Part shown: piece after piece, positions 41,462-51,500 of the stretch | How positions within the stretch are numbered: the first letter of the stretch is position 1 | Layout: each line of letters opens with the position of its first letter | Source of the DNA: JAJVHZ01 sp041395385 | Lineage (GTDB): Bacteria > Pseudomonadota > Gammaproteobacteria > JAJPIJ01 | Direction of reading: 5' to 3' | Assembly (NCBI GenBank): GCA_041395385.1 | Contig: JAWLAN010000006.1 | Location: forward strand, 124,001 to 188,000 | Length of the DNA: 64,000 nt | Notes under the pieces: model-generated | Seen by the model: only the letters and a program-made list of their open reading frames with translations | Told to the model about the DNA's origin: nothing | The model's database searches: none | Program-made: the position numbers and the translations under genes

Positions 41462-44416
41462 ATGCAGAGTTCCTCCGCGATGCCGGCCCGACGCCCGAGA
41501 CGCCCGCTGTTGCTCCCCGTCCTCTGGGCGGTGCTGGCACTCGCCTTCGCGCCGGCGGCGGCGGCCGTCGAGGTGGTCAAGTCGCCCAGCGACGCGCGCG
41601 AGTTCCGGTACCTGCAATTGTCCAACGGCATGAAGGTGCTGCTGGTCTCCGACCCCGATGCCGACAAGGCCGCCGCCTCCCTGAACGTGGGCGTGGGCAG
41701 CGCGAGCGACCCGCCGGGGCGCCAAGGCCTCGCCCATTTTCTCGAGCACATGCTGTTCCTGGGCACGGCGAAGTATCCGAAGGCCGGCGAGTACGACGAA
41801 TTCATGAACGCCCACGGCGGCACGGAGAACGCCTACACCGCCTTCGAGAACACCAATTACCACTTCAGCATCGACAAGGACCATCTCGAAGGGGCGCTCG
41901 ACCGGTTCGCGCAGTTCTTCATCGCGCCGCTGTTCACGGCCGAGTACGTGCAGCGCGAGAAGAACGCGGTGCATTCCGAGTACAAGGCTCGCATCAAGGA
42001 CGACGACCGGCGCCTGTATTCGGCCCTGCAGCAGGTGGTCAATCCCCGGCATCCGTTTTCGAAGTTCGCCGTCGGCAGCCTGGAGACGCTTTCCGACCGC
42101 GACGGCAGCGCCATACGCGATGAACTCATCGACTTTTACCGGCGGCACTATTCCGCGGATCTCATGAGCCTGGCCGTGCTGGGCAAGGAACCGCTCCCCC
42201 GGCTCGAGGAGTGGGTGCGGTCGCGGTTCGAGAAGGTCGAGAACCGCTCGGTCGACCGGCTCGCCATCGACGCGCCACTGTTCCAGCCCGGGCGGCTGCC
42301 GCTGCGGCTCGACGTGGCGCCGCTGCGCGAGGAGCGCCAGCTGCAGCTGTACTTCCCGATCCCGACCGTGGCTCCGTATTACCGCCAAAAACCGATCGAT
42401 TACATCGCCAATCTGCTCGGACACGAGGGCGAAGGCAGCCTGCTCTCCTCCCTGAAGGCCAGGGGCTGGGCGGACCAGCTCGGCGCGGGATTGGGCCGCG
42501 ACGACAGCGACGGCGCCGCCATGTCGCTGTCGATACGCCTGAGCGAGGAGGGGCTAAAGCACGTGGAGGAGATCGTCGAGCTGGTCTTCCAGACGCTGCG
42601 CCTGATCCAGAGCGACGGCGTGCAGCGATGGCGATACGCGGAGCAGGCCCGCCTGGCGCAGATCGCATTCCAGTTCGACCAGAAGGATTCCGCGCTGCGT
42701 TCCGTCATCGATCTGGCCGAGACGCTCGGCCGGGTCGCTGCGGAGGACGTCGTGCAGGCGCATTTCCTGATGATGGATTTCGACGAGGCCCTGATACGAC
42801 GCTATCTCGCCTGCCTGCGTCCCGACAACATGCTCATGGTGGTCACCGCCAAGGGCGTGGAGACCGACCGGCGGGATCCGTGGTACGACACCGCCTACGC
42901 CGTCCGCCCCATCCGATCCGAGACGCTCGGACGCTGGGCGACGGCCGACATCGACGGCCACCTCGCCCTGCCGGCCCCGAATCCCTTCATCCCCGAGAAC
43001 ACGGCACTTAAGGTCGCTGATGCCGACGCCACCTCCATCCCCGCGCGCATCGATCGGCAGCCGGGCTATGAGCTGTGGTTCAAACAGGACGACACCTTCA
43101 GACAACCGCGCGCGGATTTCTATTTTTCCGTGCGCACGCCGGTGGCGAACGACAGCGCCGAGCACGCGGTCCTCACCAGCCTTTACACGCAGCTGGTGAG
43201 CGACGAGCTCAACGAGTTCTCCTACGCCGCTCAGCTTGCGGGCCTGAGCTACAGCCTCTACCCGCACATACGGGGATTCACCGTGCGCATCAGCGGCTAT
43301 GACGACAAGCTCGCACTGCTCCTGACCCGCATCGTGGAGGCGCTGCGCCAGCCCACCCTCACCGAGGAGGCGCTCGCGCGCGAGCGGCAGACGCTGGTCC
43401 GCGGGCTGGAGAACGTGCGCCATGAGAATCCCTACGAGCAGATCCTCTCGGAGGTCGCCAAGCTCATCGTGCACCCGAGCTGGACCGAGGCGAAACGGCT
43501 GCAGGCGGCGCGCCGCGTCAGCCTCGAGGAGCTCAGGGACTTCGTTACCCGATTGCTGCGCGACGTGCAGGTCGTGGCCCTTGCGCACGGCAACCTGCGG
43601 CGCGCGGACGCGCGTGCGCTGGGCGATATCGTCAAGACGACGCTGGTGGAGCCGGCAACGCCCGTCGAGGTCGCCCCGGGGCAGGTCGTGCAGCTGGACA
43701 GCGGCACCATTTACCGGCGTGAGCTCGCGGTCTCGCACCCGGATTCGGCGGTCGTCGCCTACTTCCAGGGCAAGGACCGCTCGCCCGCGGAGCGAGCCCG
43801 CTACGAGCTCCTCGCCCAGATGCTCGAGGCGCCGTTCTACAACGACCTGCGCACCGAAAAGCAGCTGGGTTACGTCGTAAGCGCCGGCAGCCTGCCGCTG
43901 CTGGAGGTGCCGGGCGTGACCTTCCTCATCCAGTCGCCGACCACCCATCCGGCCGACCTGGAGGCGAACATCGCGCAATTCCTGGCGAGCTATCGCGGCG
44001 CGATCGCGGCGATGCCCGCGGAGCTCTTCGAGAGCCATCGCGAGGGCCTGCTCTCACGCATACTGACGCGCGAGGACAGGTTGCAGATGCGCACCGATCG
44101 CTACTGGAGCGATCTGGACCTGCAGCGTTACCGCTTCGACGGCCGGCTGCAGCTCGCCGCGGCCGTGCGCGCGATCAACCTGGAGGAATTCCGTCGGACC
44201 TACGACCAGGTCCTCCTGAACGCCGGCCGCAGACAGCTGGTGGTGCAGAGCACCGGCAGCAGCCATGAACCGGTGGCGTCGGTGCCCGAGCCGCGGGCGG
44301 GTGTGGTCATCAGCGACCCGGACGACTTCGCCCAGGGACATGACCTCGTGCCGGGCTCCGAACCCCGGCCACTTTCCGGGGCGGCCATCCCCCCCGGCGC
44401 CCGCAGCGTGCACTGA
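41462..44416 (+). CDS. Pitrilysin-type zinc protease (M16 insulinase family)
   Basis: The protein is about 984 residues, with a signal peptide (LLLPVLWAVLALAFAPAAAAVE). The inverted zinc motif is in GLAHFLEHMLFLGT near residue 95 (HxxEH), and the distal zinc Glu is in REKNAVHSEY near 170. The four-domain length matches protease III (PtrA). C-terminal LRTEKQLGYVVSAGSLPLLE near 800 matches the YxxL-type substrate-binding region of insulysins. It should degrade small peptides in the periplasm. ATG 41462 is chosen for its position before the signal peptide; ATG 41480 is also possible. Confidence 0.88.
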   Translation: MQSSSAMPARRPRRPLLLPVLWAVLALAFAPAAAAVEVVKSPSDAREFRYLQLSNGMKVLLVSDPDADKAAASLNVGVGSASDPPGRQGLAHFLEHMLFLGTAKYPKAGEYDEFMNAHGGTENAYTAFENTNYHFSIDKDHLEGALDRFAQFFIAPLFTAEYVQREKNAVHSEYKARIKDDDRRLYSALQQVVNPRHPFSKFAVGSLETLSDRDGSAIRDELIDFYRRHYSADLMSLAVLGKEPLPRLEEWVRSRFEKVENRSVDRLAIDAPLFQPGRLPLRLDVAPLREERQLQLYFPIPTVAPYYRQKPIDYIANLLGHEGEGSLLSSLKARGWADQLGAGLGRDDSDGAAMSLSIRLSEEGLKHVEEIVELVFQTLRLIQSDGVQRWRYAEQARLAQIAFQFDQKDSALRSVIDLAETLGRVAAEDVVQAHFLMMDFDEALIRRYLACLRPDNMLMVVTAKGVETDRRDPWYDTAYAVRPIRSETLGRWATADIDGHLALPAPNPFIPENTALKVADADATSIPARIDRQPGYELWFKQDDTFRQPRADFYFSVRTPVANDSAEHAVLTSLYTQLVSDELNEFSYAAQLAGLSYSLYPHIRGFTVRISGYDDKLALLLTRIVEALRQPTLTEEALARERQTLVRGLENVRHENPYEQILSEVAKLIVHPSWTEAKRLQAARRVSLEELRDFVTRLLRDVQVVALAHGNLRRADARALGDIVKTTLVEPATPVEVAPGQVVQLDSGTIYRRELAVSHPDSAVVAYFQGKDRSPAERARYELLAQMLEAPFYNDLRTEKQLGYVVSAGSLPLLEVPGVTFLIQSPTTHPADLEANIAQFLASYRGAIAAMPAELFESHREGLLSRILTREDRLQMRTDRYWSDLDLQRYRFDGRLQLAAAVRAINLEEFRRTYDQVLLNAGRRQLVVQSTGSSHEPVASVPEPRAGVVISDPDDFAQGHDLVPGSEPRPLSGAAIPPGARSVH

Positions 44417-44497
44417 CGCACGCCCACCGTAGCGCCCGATGGGGCGCCACCGCCCGCCTCCGCCTGTGGTTCCCCTACCCTTCTGCCTTTATTGTCC

Positions 44498-44526
44498 TTG
44501 ACTTTCATCTAGTTAGGACATAATCT
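44498..44526 (+). promoter_or_regulatory. Sigma-70 promoter TTGACT-17-TAATCT in an AT-rich patch
   Basis: A TTGACT -35 box (44498-44503), a 17-base spacer and a TAATCT -10 box (44521-44526) form the best-spaced promoter in the window. It lies about 70 bases before the FHA gene. The stretch 44490-44575 is strikingly AT-rich in otherwise GC-rich DNA, and the 60-base leader contains no extra gene. Confidence 0.65.
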
Positions 44527-44595
44527 TAAATTACATTATGATATAAATGATCTGCTAACTCACTGATAAGTCGTGGATTTGAAAAGGGGATACGC

Positions 44596-45534
44596 ATGAG
44601 TACAGCCGCCAAATCGAGTCTATTCGAGGCCGTGAACAAGCCCCTGAAGGGCGCCCTGTCACGGCTGTTCAGCAGGCCCTTCCAGCTCGTTCTGGGCAAA
44701 CGGGTCCTGACCTTCAACCACCCCGGCGACTTCGAGTTCGCCATGAGCGGACGCGTGGCGGTGTCGCTGGTCAAGGTCGTCGAGATGTTGCATCGGCCGG
44801 TGGCCTCGCTGCGGCGTGAGACCGTGTTCGTCCGCCTCGTCGAGCACAACCTGGTGCGCGCGCTGGAGCGCTGCCGCAAGGATCCCGAGAGCATCACGGA
44901 GTCGCTGCGGGACATGGGGCTGCGCAGCTTCAGCACCGACTATCGCTGGCGTGCGATCTTCGAGGCGCTGGCGGCCGGCGGTCCGGAATTGAACGAGTAT
45001 CGCCGCGTGGCGGTGATGAAGTACCTCCAGTATCTCGCGGCGCGCCGTGATGCGCTCGGTATCATCCACTTCCACAAGACCGGCAAGGCCATGGAGGAGG
45101 AGATCGTCCTCGACGCGGAGACGGGGGGCGGGACGGCCGATCCGGGCACGCCGGCGCCGGGCTGTGCCGAGGCCGAACTTCATGGATTCCAGCGGCTGCC
45201 GCGCGGCCGGCCCGTCATCGTCACGATCGAGCCCGGGCAGGAACTGACGCTGGCGCTCGCCGACCATCGCGCCCGGCTGGTGGCCGGGGAACGACTCGTG
45301 CTGGTCGATGCGGACGGCCGGCAGCATGCCCTGCACATCCGTCGCCAGATGGTGGGACGCGGCCTGGGCAACGACATCACGTTGGAGGGCGACAGCCGCT
45401 CGGTCTCGCGCCGCCACCTCGTCATCGAGCCGCTCGAGGGCCATCGCGTGCGCCTCGTCGACGTCTCGGCGCAGGGGACCTACATCCCCGACGGTGTGGC
45501 CGCGATCAGCGAACTCGCGGCGGCCGCCGCCTGA
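44596..45534 (+). CDS. FHA domain protein with novel N-terminal domain
   Basis: The 312-residue cytosolic protein has an N-terminal helical domain (about 1-160) of no recognised family, with VSLVKVVEMLHRPVASLRRE and YRRVAVMKYLQYLAARRD stretches. A Gly/Pro linker and a C-terminal FHA domain (about 225-300) follow. FHA signatures GRGLGND and SVSRRHLVIEP are present, but the usual NGT loop reads AQGTYI, so the Asn that contacts the phosphopeptide backbone is replaced by Gln. It has its own strong promoter and is followed by a terminator, so it is monocistronic. Confidence 0.78.
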   Translation: MSTAAKSSLFEAVNKPLKGALSRLFSRPFQLVLGKRVLTFNHPGDFEFAMSGRVAVSLVKVVEMLHRPVASLRRETVFVRLVEHNLVRALERCRKDPESITESLRDMGLRSFSTDYRWRAIFEALAAGGPELNEYRRVAVMKYLQYLAARRDALGIIHFHKTGKAMEEEIVLDAETGGGTADPGTPAPGCAEAELHGFQRLPRGRPVIVTIEPGQELTLALADHRARLVAGERLVLVDADGRQHALHIRRQMVGRGLGNDITLEGDSRSVSRRHLVIEPLEGHRVRLVDVSAQGTYIPDGVAAISELAAAAA

Positions 45535-45552
45535 GCGGGCAAGGCCGTACCG

Positions 45553-45584
45553 ACGGAGGCCGCCTGCGGGCGGCCTCCGTTTTT
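45553..45584 (+). terminator. Intrinsic terminator after the FHA gene
   Basis: CGGAGGCCGCC pairs with GGCGGCCTCCG around a TGCG loop (11 pairs, 12 with the flanking A-T), and TTTTT follows at 45580-45584. It is 19 bases after the FHA stop codon and 20 bases before the end of the convergent glycerate kinase gene. On the minus strand only a weak tract follows the stem, so it works best for the FHA gene. Confidence 0.85.
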
Positions 45585-45604
45585 CCGCGTTGGTGCGGGC
45601 CCGC

Positions 45605-46936
45605 TCAGCCGCGCGACGCGCGCGCGGCCGATGCCGATCTCCTGCTGGTGGTCTTGCGTGACGCCCGCGACGCCGTGCGCGCCTGAGCCTTCGGCCGAAC
45701 CTTGGCGCGCGCCTTCGCGGCCCGTGCGGCCGACTTTTTCTTCGGCCGTGTCGTGGCCGTCTTGCGCGATCCTCCCGCCCCCGACTTGCGGGCCATGCGC
45801 TGGCCGATGGCGATGAGCCTTGCGACCCGCTCCCCCGCGTCCTGCAGATACTGGCGGGACTTCCGGATGGCGACGTCCAGGTCCATGGCATTGGGCGTCG
45901 CGGTCTCCAGGCCGTCGATGCCATGCGCGAAGACGCCGCCGGCGTCGTCCGCCAGACCGCCGCCGATGGCGATGACCGGGACCCCGTGTCGGCGCGCCGC
46001 CATGGCCACCCCGGAGGGCGTCTTGCCGAAGGCCGTCTGAAAGTCCACGCGACCCTCGCCGGTGATCGCCAGCGCCGCGCCCTGCATGTGCTTCTCCAGC
46101 CGCGTGGCCTCGACCACCAGCTCGACGCCGCGTTTCAACGTCGCGCCCGTGAAGGCGATGAGGGCCGCGCCCATGCCGCCGGCGGCGCCTGCTCCCGGCC
46201 GCCCTGCGACGTCGATGCCGAGGTCACGCTTCACGATCGCCGCCAGGTGCGCGAGATTCCTGTCCAGCGTCTCGATCATCTCCGGTGTCGCCCCCTTCTG
46301 CCGGCCGTAGACGTGCGAGGCGCCGTTGGGCCCGCACAGCGGATTGGTCACATCGCAGGCGACATGGATGGTCGCCCGACGGATCTCCGAGGCCAGGCCG
46401 GTCATGTCGATGCGCGCGATCCGATCGAGCATGCCGCCGCCGAGCAGCTCGGTGATCGCGTTTCCCGCGGCATCGCTGAAACGCACGCCCAGCGCCTGCG
46501 CCATGCCGGCGCCGCAATCGTTGGTCGCCGACCCGCCGATGCCGATGATGATCTCGCGCGCGCCTCCGCGCAGCGCGTGCAGCAGCATCTCGCCGGTGCC
46601 ATAGCTCGTGGCCAGCAGCGGATTGCGTCGATCACGGGGCACCAGCGGCAGGCCCGAGGCCGCCGCCATCTCGATGACCGCGGTGCGGCCGCCGCCCAGC
46701 AGCCCGTAGACCGCCTTGACCTTCTCGCCCAGCGGCGCGGTGACCATGCACTCGACGAGCTTGCCGCCGGTGGCGTCGACCAGCGATTGCACCGTGCCCT
46801 CGCCGCCGTCGGCCATCGGTATCTTCACGCAGCGGGCCTTCGGCCACACCCGGCGCAGCCCCGCCTCGATCTCGGTGGCCACCTCCATCGAGGTCAGGTT
46901 CTCCTTGAATGAATCAGGCGCAATGACGATCTTCAT
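45605..46936 (-). CDS. Glycerate 2-kinase (GarK/GlxK family) with histone H1-like C-terminal tail
   Basis: The 443-residue protein's first 375 residues are a complete GarK/GlxK-type glycerate kinase. MKIVIAPDSFKENLTSMEVA starts it, followed by PMADGGEGTVQSLV, GIGGSATNDCGAGMAQALG and ITGEGRVDFQTAFGKTPSGV. It phosphorylates D-glycerate with ATP. The last 63 residues are not part of the family: a lysine/arginine/alanine-rich tail (KKKSAARAAKARAKVRPKAQ and similar) like bacterial histone H1-like or AlgP tails. The AAGGAAG site fixes the ATG at 46936. The reading frame is continuous from kinase to tail. Confidence 0.88.
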   Translation of the reverse strand: MKIVIAPDSFKENLTSMEVATEIEAGLRRVWPKARCVKIPMADGGEGTVQSLVDATGGKLVECMVTAPLGEKVKAVYGLLGGGRTAVIEMAAASGLPLVPRDRRNPLLATSYGTGEMLLHALRGGAREIIIGIGGSATNDCGAGMAQALGVRFSDAAGNAITELLGGGMLDRIARIDMTGLASEIRRATIHVACDVTNPLCGPNGASHVYGRQKGATPEMIETLDRNLAHLAAIVKRDLGIDVAGRPGAGAAGGMGAALIAFTGATLKRGVELVVEATRLEKHMQGAALAITGEGRVDFQTAFGKTPSGVAMAARRHGVPVIAIGGGLADDAGGVFAHGIDGLETATPNAMDLDVAIRKSRQYLQDAGERVARLIAIGQRMARKSGAGGSRKTATTRPKKKSAARAAKARAKVRPKAQARTASRASRKTTSRRSASAARASRG

Positions 46937-47147
46937 GCTCGCTTCCTTCTGGATGATCGGCCCGCGCGCGCCGCCGGCCGTCCGGTGCTCGGACGCGCGG
47001 CGTGCGACGGGTGTAGTTCGAAATCGGATGCCCGCTGGCGGGAACCCGGCGACGGCGCGCTGCGCTCTCGCCGGCGATGCTCCACGCGGACCGCGGGGAT
47101 CATACGGCATAAGCACCGCCCCGCGGCGGGCGGCCCGCGCCCATCTC

Positions 47148-48521
47148 CTACGCGTCGGCCGAGTCCTTTTCGCCCGGGTTGCCGCCGTCTTCGTCGGCGC
47201 GCGGCGCGGACCCTTCCGGCCCTGCGCCCTTGGCGGCGCTCCACACCAGCCGGTCGTTGGCGCGCATGATCCGGTTGATGAGCGCCTGCTGGAACGCGCG
47301 GTTCAGCCGCATCTGCAGCGGCAGCGAGGCCCACTCGCTCATCTTGGCCTCGATCTGCAGGACGGTGACCTTGGAGATGGCCGTCACCGTTGCCGTGCGC
47401 TTCGCCCCCGCCTCGGCCAGATAGGCAATCTCGCCCACGCAATCCCCCGCGTTGACCGCACCGATGATCTGGTCGCCACGCTTCACCGAGAACTGTCCGC
47501 TCACGACCACGAAAAAGCCGGGATCGGTGCTGCCCTCGGTGATCAGCACGTGCCCCGGGGGATGTGTGCGCCAGATGCCCACCTTGACGACCTCGCCGAT
47601 CATCGCCTCGGTGAAGCCCTCGAAGAAGGTCAGCGCCTTGAGCAGGCGGACCTTCTCGGGCATGGTGGGCTCGAGCTCGTCGCCCGATATCTTCAGCGCG
47701 TCCAGATCGGCGACGATCTCCGCGGCGGTGTGGTAGCGGCGGTCGAGCGACTTCTCCAGGCAGCGCTTGACGATCGCCGCCAGCCGCTCGGGCACCTCTG
47801 GCCGCAGCTCGCGCAGGGGAGTCGGCTCGCTGTTGAGCACCTGCTGGATCAGACCGGAGATGCCGCGCCCTTCGAAGGGCGGCTTGCCGGTGAGCAGCTG
47901 GTACATCACCACGCCGAGGGAGAACAGATCCGATCGTCCGGTGAGCTCCTCGTCGCGCGCCTGTTCCGGCGACATGTACATCGGCGAGCCGAACCAGCCG
48001 ACCACCTGCGTCTGCTCGGCGGAGAGGCGGCGGGCGATGCCGAAATCGCCGACCTTGATGCGGCCGTCCTTGGTCAGCATCAGATTCGACGGTTTGATGT
48101 CGCGGTGAATGATCCCGTGCTTGTGCGCATGGTCCAGCGCGTCGGCGGTCTGGCGGAAATAGCCGACCGCCCTTTCAATGGAGATCAGATTGTCCTGCTG
48201 GCAGAGAGAGCGCAGGGTGGAGGCCCCCTCGATGTACTCCATGACCATGTAGAAAGAGCCGTCGTCGAGCTCGCCGGCGTCGTACACCTTCAGAATGTGC
48301 GGATGGTCGAGACTGCCCGCCGTCTGCGCCTCGTTGAGGAACATCTTCTTCGCCAGCTTGCCGCGTTTGCTGGAGTCGTCGGTGTTGGTGGCGACCTTGA
48401 TGGCCACGCGCCGGTCGAGGATGGGGTCGCGGCCGATGTAGACCATGCCCATGGCGCCGCGCCCGGCGACGCCGGTCACCTCGTATTTGCCGATGCGATT
48501 GGGTGTGTTCGTGGCATTCAT
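47148..48521 (-). CDS. Serine/threonine protein kinase with C-terminal cyclic-nucleotide-binding domain
   Basis: The 457-residue soluble Hanks-type kinase domain (about 10-270) is intact: GRGAMGMVYIG, VAIKVA lysine, IIHRDIKPSN, VGDFGIA, MSPEQ. After a linker, a cNMP-binding domain (about 310-430) contains LITEGSTDPGFFVVVSGQFS and the phosphate-binding cassette GDCVGEIAYL followed by KRTATV, with the Glu and Arg that hold the cyclic phosphate. It could therefore be gated by cAMP or cGMP. No membrane span and no PASTA domains. It is 70 bases after the DUF1631 gene, on the same strand. Confidence 0.9.
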   Translation of the reverse strand: MNATNTPNRIGKYEVTGVAGRGAMGMVYIGRDPILDRRVAIKVATNTDDSSKRGKLAKKMFLNEAQTAGSLDHPHILKVYDAGELDDGSFYMVMEYIEGASTLRSLCQQDNLISIERAVGYFRQTADALDHAHKHGIIHRDIKPSNLMLTKDGRIKVGDFGIARRLSAEQTQVVGWFGSPMYMSPEQARDEELTGRSDLFSLGVVMYQLLTGKPPFEGRGISGLIQQVLNSEPTPLRELRPEVPERLAAIVKRCLEKSLDRRYHTAAEIVADLDALKISGDELEPTMPEKVRLLKALTFFEGFTEAMIGEVVKVGIWRTHPPGHVLITEGSTDPGFFVVVSGQFSVKRGDQIIGAVNAGDCVGEIAYLAEAGAKRTATVTAISKVTVLQIEAKMSEWASLPLQMRLNRAFQQALINRIMRANDRLVWSAAKGAGPEGSAPRADEDGGNPGEKDSADA

Positions 48522-48591
48522 TCGAAGTGGTGGATAGTAGCAGTCTTGGGGCGAATATGCCTTGTCCCGGCCGTTCCCTGACCCGGTCGAT

Positions 48592-51500
48592 TCAGACCGC
48601 CAGTTCCACCGGCGAGACGGCCGCGCCCTGGGCATACTCGATCCCGAGCTGCTTGGCCTTCGCGAGCGCCGCCTTGCCGTCGATGCAGTCGGCGATGGCC
48701 GGCATCCCGAAGAAGTGCGCCATCTCCACCGCCGACTTGACCAGGGCCGCGTCGCCCTTGTCATTGGCGATGTCGCGGGTGGCCATGCGGCCGATACGAA
48801 CCAGGTTGACCTTCAGCGCCGCCACGCGGCTGAAAGAGGAGGCCTCGCCGCCGAAGTCCCCGTACAGGAAACGGCAGCCATACTCCCGCAGCGCATTGAC
48901 CAGCTCGGTCACCTCCAGGTTGGCCTCGGTGCCCGGCGGTTCGGTGATCTCGAAGCAGAAACGGCCGGGCGGCGCGGCGCTGTTGATGAACTCCTCCCCG
49001 ATGAAGGCGGCGGTGGCCGGGTCGCGCAGCGATTCGGCCGTCAGCACGAGGACGCACATCCCGCCGGCCGGCAGGCGATCGGGGTTGTCCACGACCCAGC
49101 GCATGGCGGCGCGGACCAGCCAGCGGTCCAGATCCGTGGTGCGCTGCAGCTGCTCCGCGGCCGCGCGCAGGGCACGGGCACTGACGCGGGTGCCACCCGG
49201 CAGCTGCATCGACGGCACCAGTTCCATGTGGGTGGGAAGCTGCGAGGATCCGCCTTGCCCCTGCGGCACGATGCGCTGCAGCGCCAGGCGCAGCCGATCG
49301 TTGTCGAGCGCCACGCGCAGGTGCTCGCCAAGCCGGCCGGTCACGCGCGCGCCGGTGTCGCCCTCCTCGTCCACGTGCACGATGCGTATCGGCGCGCTGC
49401 CCGGCGCCTGGGCTAGCGCCAGCGCCGCCTGGGCGGAATTCAGGATCTGCTCGGCGTTCGCCGGTTCGGTGCTGAAGGGGACCAGGCCGGCACGGGCCTT
49501 GGCGCCGCCGCCGGCAACGTCGTCTTCCGTGCCTTCGAGGGTCTTCAGCACCTTCTCGATCGCGGTGTAACCGCGGCCCTGGGAGTGATCGCGCAGCAAT
49601 ACCCCGAAGCGGTTTTCGCCCAGACGTGCCGCCTGCGCCTCCGGCGGCAGGTCGATCTTGAATCGAGCCGCGCGCTCGCGCAGACGCTGCTCGCGCTCGG
49701 CCTCCGGCAGCATCTGGACGGCGGCCGGCTCGTGCACCTCGATGAACGCCACCACCTGGCTTTCCTTCTCCTGCCTGGCGACCGTCAGCGCCTGGTCGAC
49801 CTGCTCGGTGAAGGCCTTCTCGTTCAGCAGATGCGTGACGACGTCGGAATGGACCTGCTGCTCCAGCCGGCCGTGCAGGGCCTCCAACGACTTGACCATC
49901 GCGCGCTCGACGGTCGGCAGCGGCACGTCCTCGATCAGCCGCGCCGAGCCGCGGCGCAGCTGCATCGCCAGCTCCTGCAGGCCGAAGCTGCCCGCCTTCT
50001 GACCGATCGGGTCGGCGAAGACGTAGGATCCGCCGTCCTCGTCGGTCCATGCCAGCCTCAGCAGGCGCTGCTGCGGGCCGCTGCCCAGCATGATCTCGTC
50101 ACCGACCTTCAGCCTGCGCACGCGGTTCATCCACGCCATCCAGTCCTCGCCGAGCGTACTGGTCTGCATCCGCGACTCGCCACCCGTGGCCTCCTTGCGC
50201 CGGGACTTCATGAACTGCGCCTGCGCCTCCGCGGCACGCGCGAGATCGGCGAGGTTGTGCTGCACCTCGCGCTCCTGCTCCGTGAGCAGGACCTCCAGGC
50301 GCTCGTCGGCCTCGTTGAACACGGCCGGGTTCTCGGCCGCCTCGTTGACGACCTTGTCGACGATGAAATCCAGCTCCGGCAGGATCGACTCGCTGCCGTC
50401 GCCCTTCTTGGCCGACCGCACGCGCGAGAGATTGTTCAGCACCCGGCGCGCCGGGTGATCGGTACGCTCGAAGAAATTCTTGTCTGACAGCGCCACCATG
50501 TTGACGGGCCGGCGCAGCTTGCGCAGCAGCGGCTTGACCTCCGGGATGACCCGCGGGTCCTTGCCGATCGCGTTGAACAGTTCGAGAACCAGCTCGAGCA
50601 GATCCCAGTCCGCGTCGCGCACGGCCTTCGGCGCCAGCGCCGGCGGACCCTGCGCCGCCAGCGCGCCCTCAAGCTGCGAGCGTGTGAAGGTGGCGGCCAG
50701 GCTGCCGGCCTCCCCACCGGTCATCTCCAGGGCCCGCAGGGCCGAACCGATCTCCCCGAGCGTGTAATGCGCGATCGACCCGGTGGTGCCGGCACCGAAT
50801 CCGTCGATCGTCGCGCGCCCCGACAGGGTGCCGCGCTGCAGATCGCGCCCCAGACCGAACAGCGTGTGCGCCGCCTGGAAGGCGTTGACCGGCGCCACCA
50901 TCAGTGGCGTGCCGGCGGGCAACGAGGCGGCCAGCTGCTCGATCTGGCTGGCGATGTTCTGCACCGTCGCGCCGAGGTGCGGCGCCTGGGCGCCGGGGCC
51001 GGCCGATGCCGTGGCGCTGCCGCTCGTCGCCGAGGCGCCCGCCTCGGGGCGGCGGCGCGGCGCGCTGCTGATGACGCGCGGGCGCGGCGTCTCGCCGGCC
51101 AGCGGCACCCCGCTCTGGGCAAGAAAGGCGTTGGTGTCTTCGTAAAAGCGCCGGATCTCCGGCACGGCCAGTTCCTGGTAGGCGTGCAACGCTGCGCGCA
51201 GCACCTCCGCGCCCGGATGCGACTTGCGCAGGTAGTCGCCGAACTGGCGCGCGAGGTAGGCCGCGCCGAAGGGATTGTTGCCCTTGTCGATGCGCGTGCC
51301 GTACAGGAACGACAGCCGCTGATTAAGTTCGTAGAGGGCCCGACCGAGCGCGGTCTCGGCGCGATCGACGGCCTCCGACACCGCCAGGAACTGCTCGAAT
51401 TCGTCGGTCTCCACCAGCGCGAGGCCGTCGCCCAGCGCGCTCTGCTTGCCGTCGCCCGCCCGCGATGCCGCCGCGACGCCGCGCGTGCAGGCGTGGTCAT

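Noticed and set aside
45553..45584. Bidirectional use of the terminator for glycerate kinase
   Set aside because: The minus-strand continuation has no proper T-run, so it is annotated only for the FHA gene.
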